Source of the DNA: Odontesthes bonariensis
Lineage: Eukaryota > Chordata > Actinopteri > Atheriniformes > Atherinopsidae
Direction of reading: 5' to 3'
NCBI RefSeq assembly: GCF_027942865.1
Contig: NC_134511.1
Location: 193,501 to 257,500, forward strand
DNA length: 64,000 nucleotides
Below, piece by piece: positions 60,701 through 64,000 of this stretch; the stretch's first letter is position 1, and every line of letters starts with the position of its first letter. Made by a program: the position numbers and the translations under genes. The notes below the pieces were generated by a model. The model searched no databases. It worked only from the letters and a program-made list of their open reading frames with translations, and was not told the origin of the DNA.

Positions 60701-63700
60701 GACCGCTGCAGGTAGACCCGCCCCCCGGTTGACCCGCCCCCCGGTTCTGATCAGACCGCTGCAGGTAGACCCGTCCCCCGGTTCTGTTCCAGAGTTCTAT
60801 CTGCATTCAGACTAAGGTTATTGATTCCCTCATGGCCTTGTTCAGGTAACACATGGTTCTGGCTCAGGTAAAAGGTTCTGGACCAGATGAATATAGGCTC
60901 GTTTCCACTATGCAGTCCAGTACGGGTCGGTTAAGTCCAGAGCGGTACCGTACTGTACCGTTCTGAACCGACCCGTTCTGAACCGACCTGTACCGTTCTG
61001 AACCGACCCGTACCGATCTGAACCGACCCGTACCGCTCTGAACCGACCCGGACCGATCTGAACCGACCCGTACCGTTCTGAACCAACCCGTTCTGAACCG
61101 ACCCGAACCGATCTGAACCGACCCGTACCGATCTGAACCGACCCGGACCGATCTGAACCGACCCGTACCGCTCTGAACCGACCCGTTCTGAACCGACCCG
61201 TACCGATCTGAACCGACCCGTTCTGAACCGACCCGTACCGATCTGAACCGACCCGGACCGATCTGAACCGACCCGTTCTGAACCGACCCGTACCGATCTG
61301 AACCGACCCGGACCGATCTGAACCGACCCGTACCGTTCTGAACCAACCCGTTCTGAACCGACCCGTACCGATCTGAACCGACCCGGACCGATCTGAACCG
61401 ACCCGTACCGTTCTGAACCAACCCGTTCTGAACCGACCCGTACCGATCTGAACCGACCCGTACCGTTCTGAACCGACCCGTACCGTTCTGAACCGACCCG
61501 TCCCGGGCTGCATAGTGGAAAAATGCCATCAGAGTTCTGTCTGATAAAGCGTTGGTTCCGTCCCACCATGAATATGCTGCAGGTTAACACACCTCTAAGC
61601 CCCGCCCCCTCTCACCTGCTCTCCTTGATTGACGGGTGACAGAATGATGTAATTGTCTCCGTTTGATGATGTCACACGGGTGCCCCTCAGAGTGGTGGCG
61701 GTGTGAGGTGAGTACACTTCCTGGTCTTCCTCCTCCTCCTCCTCCCTCTGCTCTTCTCTTTTATCCTTCCACAGAGCCCCCAAACCGGACCGGACCCCCA
61801 GCCCCGGACCCCACCGGCGGCCATGTTTACTGTGGGGGGGGTGGGACAGCAGTTTGCTGCCTGTGGTCTGGGAGACGGGGAGACATTATCGTAGCAGAAA
61901 GACGATGTAAACAAACAAGAACTTTTCTTAGAGACTCACCATGTTGTGAGCTGGTGGGCGGAGCAGAGTTTCACATCCCGACCCGACCTCGGGTAAACCT
62001 CTCCACACCACCAACACGATCTGAGAGGGGCAGCTCCTGAGGAGGCAAGGTCAACAACAGGAGTCATCAAGGTCAAACACCGGAGTCATCAAGGTCAACA
62101 ACAAGAGTCATCAAGGTCAAACACCGGAGTCATCAAGGTCAAACACCGGAGTCATCAAGGTCAAACACCGGAGTCATCAAGGTCAACAACAAGAGTCATC
62201 AAGGTCAAACACCGGAGTCATCAAGGTCAAACACCGGAGTCATCAAGGTCAAACACCGGAGTCATCAAGGTCAACAACAGGAGTCATCAAGGTCAAACAC
62301 CGGAGTCATCAAGGTCAACAACAGGAGTCATCAAGGTCAAACACCGGAGTCATCAAGGTCAAACACCGGAGTCATCAAGGTCAAACACCGGAGTCATCAA
62401 GGTCAACAACAGGAGTCATCAAGGTCAAACACCGGAGTCATCAAGGTCAAACACCGGAGTCATCAAGGTCAAACACCGGAGTCATCAAGGTCAAACACCG
62501 GAGTCATCAAGGTCAACAACAGGAGTCATCAAGGTCAAACACCGGAGTCATCAAGGTCAAACAACGGAGTCATCAAGGTCAAACACCGGAGTCATCAAGG
62601 TCAACAACAGGAGTCATCAAGGTCAAACACCGGAGTCATCAAGGTCAACAACAGGAGTCATCAAGGTCAAACACCGGAGTCATCAGGGTCAAACACCAGA
62701 GTCATCAAGGTCAAACACCGGAGTCATCAAGGTCAAACACCGGAGTCATCAAGGTCAAACACCAGAGTCATCAAGGTCAAACACCGGAGTCATCAAGGTC
62801 AACAACAGGAGTCATCAAGGTCAACAACAAGAGTCATCAGGGTCAAACACCGGAGTCATCAAGGTCAAACACCGGAGTCATCAGGGTCAAACACCAGAGT
62901 CATCAAGGTCAAACACCGGAGTCATCAAGGTCAACAACAGGAGTCATCAAGGTCAAACACCGGAGTCATCAAGGTCAAACACCGGAGTCATCAGGGTCAA
63001 ACACCAGAGTCATCAAGGTCAAACACCGGAGTCATCAAGGTCAAACACCGGAGTCATCAAGGTCAAACACCGGAGTCATCAAGGTCAACAACAGGAGTCA
63101 TCAAGGTCAAACACCGGAGTCATCAAGGTCAACAACAGGAGTCATCAAGGTCAAACACCGGAGTCATCAAGGTCAACAACAGGAGTCATCAAGGTCAAAC
63201 ACCGGAGTCATCAAGGTCAACAACAGGAGTCATCAAGGTCAAACACCGGAGTCATCAAGGTCAACAACAGGAGTCATCAAGGTCAAACACCGGAGTCATC
63301 AAGGTCAAACACTGGAGTCATCAAGGTCAAACACCGGAGTCATCAAGGTCAACAACAGGAGTCATCAAGGTCAAACACTGGAGTCATCAAGGTCAAACAC
63401 CGGAGTCATCAAGGTCAACAACAGGAGTCATCAAGGTCAAACACCGGAGTCATCAAGGTCAAACACCGGAGTCATCAAGGTCAACAACAAGAGTCATCAA
63501 GGTCAAACACAGGAGTCATCAAGGTCAAACACAGGAGTCATCAAGTTAACAACAGGAGTCATCAAGGTCAAACACCGGAGTCATCAAGGTCAACAACAGG
63601 AGTCATCAAGGTCAAACACCGGAGTCATCAAGGTCAACAACAGGAGTCATCAAGGTCAACAAAAGGAGTCATCAAGGTCAAACACCGGAGTCATCAAGGT

Positions 63701-63984
63701 CAACAACAGGAGTCATCAAGGTCAACAACAGTCGGACCCTGGGGGGGCGGGGCTACCAGATCAGGGGAGGAGTCGGACTCTACGGGGGCGGGGCTACCCG
63801 ATCAGGGGAGGAGTCGGACTCTACGGGGGCGGGGCTACCCGATCATGTGTGGAGTCGGACCCTGGGGGGCGGGGTTACCTGATGGTGTGGGCGAGGTCGA
63901 CACATTTCCAGGTTTCTACAGAAAGTCCATTGAGCTGCAGGACTGAGTCTCCCTGGTGGAGTCCAGACTGGTACGCTGGACCAC
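51702..63984 (-). CDS. rgs3: Regulator of G-protein signaling 3, PDZ form; 5' exons outside the window
   Basis: GTPase-activating protein for Gi/Gq alpha subunits. Coding exons (minus): 63984-63879, 62036-61940, 61867-61616, 60589-60550, 60457-60201, 59621-59538, 57456-57345, 56291-56122, 54197-53783, 53567-53371, 52956-52907, 52671-52582, 52333-52272, 52164-51998, 51923-51702; all phases join, giving 772 visible residues plus stop. The first two exons hold the second half of the PDZ domain (GDSVLQLNG, TWKCVDLAHTIR). NYIILSPVN and YGTYVSLAPKTLIFPVFVQ precede a PH-like part (VLIYSDLLLFTREDEAGRC). A Ser/Pro- and acidic-rich linker leads to RRSLSEGSLLQEPRSP. The RGS box is VLKWAESLDALL, then FLRTEFSEENLDFWLAAERF, then DSYPRFLKSRLY (about 628-750). 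The order equals mammalian RGS3. Introns carry several minisatellites, an L2 tail and a SINE. A possible AATAAA (minus strand) lies at 51447-51442. Confidence 0.95.
52345..52515. repeat. Degenerate 10-12-bp repeats at an rgs3 acceptor
   Basis: AACCAGCAGG, AACCAAACAG and AACCAATAAG units fill most of the 248-bp intron. They begin about 12 nt upstream of exon 52333-52272 (acceptor GGTTTTCAG; units read CTGTTTGGTT). Confidence 0.8.
52700..52865. repeat. A-rich repeats in an rgs3 intron
   Basis: ACAAACATCAAAATAAAC and AAAAAGACAAAAACAG units of about 40 bp, three imperfect copies, preceded by AAACAAATAAAC runs. Confidence 0.75.
53575..53720. repeat. 12-bp array 7 nt from an rgs3 acceptor
   Basis: Twelve copies of AATCAATCAGGT or AATCAATCGGGT, with a CATCAATCAGGT variant. 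Minus strand: ACCTGATTGATT, rich in branch-point-like TGATTGAT. The true acceptor GATTGATTACCCATCAG continues the array. Confidence 0.93.
54198..54668. repeat. 470-bp (CCT)n pyrimidine tract ending at an rgs3 acceptor
   Basis: On the rgs3 strand an almost pure CCT/CTT tract of about 470 nt ends in CCCCTTCCTCAG, and the coding exon starts at 54197 in the correct phase (0) after exon 56291-56122. It is thus an expanded polypyrimidine tract. If retained it would read as Pro/Leu in the exon's frame. Confidence 0.85.
54720..56121. other. rgs3 intron with a duplicated interspersed repeat
   Basis: 54793-54925 and 55826-55965 are direct copies (CAACAAACCCTTTAGTTCAG ... AATGAGGTCT). 55195-55265 has two copies of GAGCAGGCTAACAAGGCG. 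Probably one or two mobile elements of unknown class; no exon is seen. Confidence 0.5.
56302..57065 (+). mobile_element. L2 tail with the 55-bp array, copy 2, in rgs3
   Basis: About 9.5 copies of the same 55-bp unit as at 10.0-11.2 kb (56302-56822), followed by the L2 3' tail (GTGCATGCTCAGGACGGGG ... GAACTGAACTTAA). Its left edge lies 10 nt from the acceptor of exon 56291-56122. Confidence 0.9.
57080..57310 (+). mobile_element. tRNA-derived SINE in rgs3
   Basis: ACTCAGTGGTTAGGGTGG (A-box-like) and GGTTCAATTCC (B box) are followed by GGGTGTCAGGCCACCTCC and a tail of AACATGGAGGACAACAAC repeats. It reaches the donor side of exon 57456-57345. Confidence 0.7.
57457..59130. other. rgs3 intron with eroded mobile elements
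   Basis: 57500-57925 is AT-rich and MITE-like (starts ACACTGAAAAAAAC). 57935-58340 is an unassigned interspersed repeat. 58360-58572 is a second piece of the LTR-like family. 58680-59130 shows nothing recognisable. Confidence 0.45.
59131..59520 (+). mobile_element. LTR-like interspersed repeat, copy C
   Basis: It starts TGTCACGCCCATGG and contains AATAAATCCAGTTTCC. It ends GCATCCGTGTCCGACCTTCA, so it has a TG...CA layout with a poly(A) signal, as a solo LTR would. The end is shared with 58530-58575. It ends 18 nt from an rgs3 donor. Confidence 0.5.
59818..60130. repeat. GGGGGATGTTTGG repeats and a dispersed 120-bp unit
   Basis: 59830-59962 is an irregular G-rich array. 59960-60130 is the unit also found twice at 34.04-34.29 kb. 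Both are in the rgs3 intron between exons 60457-60201 and 59621-59538. Confidence 0.75.
60648..60785. repeat. About 36-bp GC-rich repeats in rgs3
   Basis: Four partial copies of GTTCTGATCAGACCGCTGCA plus GGTAGACCCGCCCCCCG. Confidence 0.88.
60896..61527. mobile_element. TIR element with internal CCGACCCGTACCG array
   Basis: Ends GGCTCGTTTCCACTATGCAG and CTGCATAGTGGAAAAATGCC are inverted (14 perfect bases). The interior, 60955-61503, is an array of 12-20-bp units such as CTGAACCGACCCGTACCGAT. A 79-bp member without the array is at 31816-31894. It lies in an rgs3 intron. Confidence 0.78.
62042..63730. repeat. 22/24-bp minisatellite abutting an rgs3 acceptor
   Basis: About 73 units of GGAGTCATCAAGGTCAA with ACACC or CAACA. 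It fills the intron between exons 63984-63879 and 62036-61940 and begins about 6-10 nt from the acceptor. The transcribed strand has repeated TTGATGACTCC. Confidence 0.95.
63731..63870. repeat. Three 43-bp GC-rich units next to an rgs3 donor
   Basis: GGAGTCGGACTCTACGGGGG plus CGGGGCTACCCGATCA, ending within about 8 nt of the donor of exon 63984-63879. Confidence 0.85.
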
Positions 63985-64000
63985 CTACAAACGGAGGAAA

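Noticed and set aside
60864..61590. Three minus-strand ORFs of about 200-220 codons rich in VGSERYGSVQ
   Set aside because: Translations of the array inside the TIR element in an rgs3 intron.
62042..63730. CRISPR array
   Set aside because: Units are head-to-tail with no unique spacers, and the host is a vertebrate. The same reasoning applies to the other regular arrays.

Overview
The window is a piece of a vertebrate nuclear genome, almost certainly a percomorph-type teleost fish. Evidence: five vertebrate protein genes with GT-AG introns, L2/Maui-like and Tx1/L1-like LINE fragments, fish tRNA-type SINEs, several short TIR elements, and a very high minisatellite load. There is no bacterial or viral gene organisation.

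Layout. (1) 1-25.26 kb: ttf1 (RNA polymerase I transcription termination factor), minus strand; ten coding exons were placed from 23797 down to 135, and the C-terminal exon(s) lie beyond base 1. (2) 25.27-31.49 kb: Tx1/L1-like LINE remnant, then a 5-kb array of about 40-bp units. (3) 31.49-33.92 kb: a three-exon GPSM3-like gene with three GoLoco motifs, minus strand; its last codons lie in the neighbouring array. (4) 34-36.5 kb: dispersed repeats, (CA)n-type, telomere-like and (GATA)n arrays. (5) 36.55-46.57 kb: an AK5-like adenylate kinase gene, plus strand, eight exons, with a degenerate L2 LINE in intron 1. (6) 48.78-49.38 kb: an intact, intronless alkali myosin light chain gene, plus strand, probably a retrogene. 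(7) 51.70-64 kb: rgs3 (PDZ, PH-like and RGS parts), minus strand, 15 coding exons; the 5' exons lie beyond the window.

The striking property is the tandem repeats. Most introns of ttf1, ak5-like and rgs3 each hold a different minisatellite, and many arrays run to within about 5-25 nt of a splice site. In several cases the repeated unit is a copy of that splice site: acceptor-like pyrimidine-CAG units in ttf1 and ak5-like, and exon end plus 5' splice site in ak5-like, where the array stays open in the exon's reading frame. Minisatellites have also grown inside mobile elements (one 55-bp LINE-derived unit at two loci, and two TIR elements) and inside exons (ttf1 Lys-rich repeats, ak5-like 14-residue repeats). 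Most long ORFs in the window are translations of these arrays, not genes.

The genes form no common pathway. rgs3 and the GPSM3-like gene both act on Gi/o-class G-alpha subunits; ttf1 acts in the nucleolus, the ak5-like gene in nucleotide metabolism, and the myosin light chain in muscle. Exon borders were set by eye from GT/AG signals, reading-frame continuity and recalled family similarity; no alignment or expression data were available.
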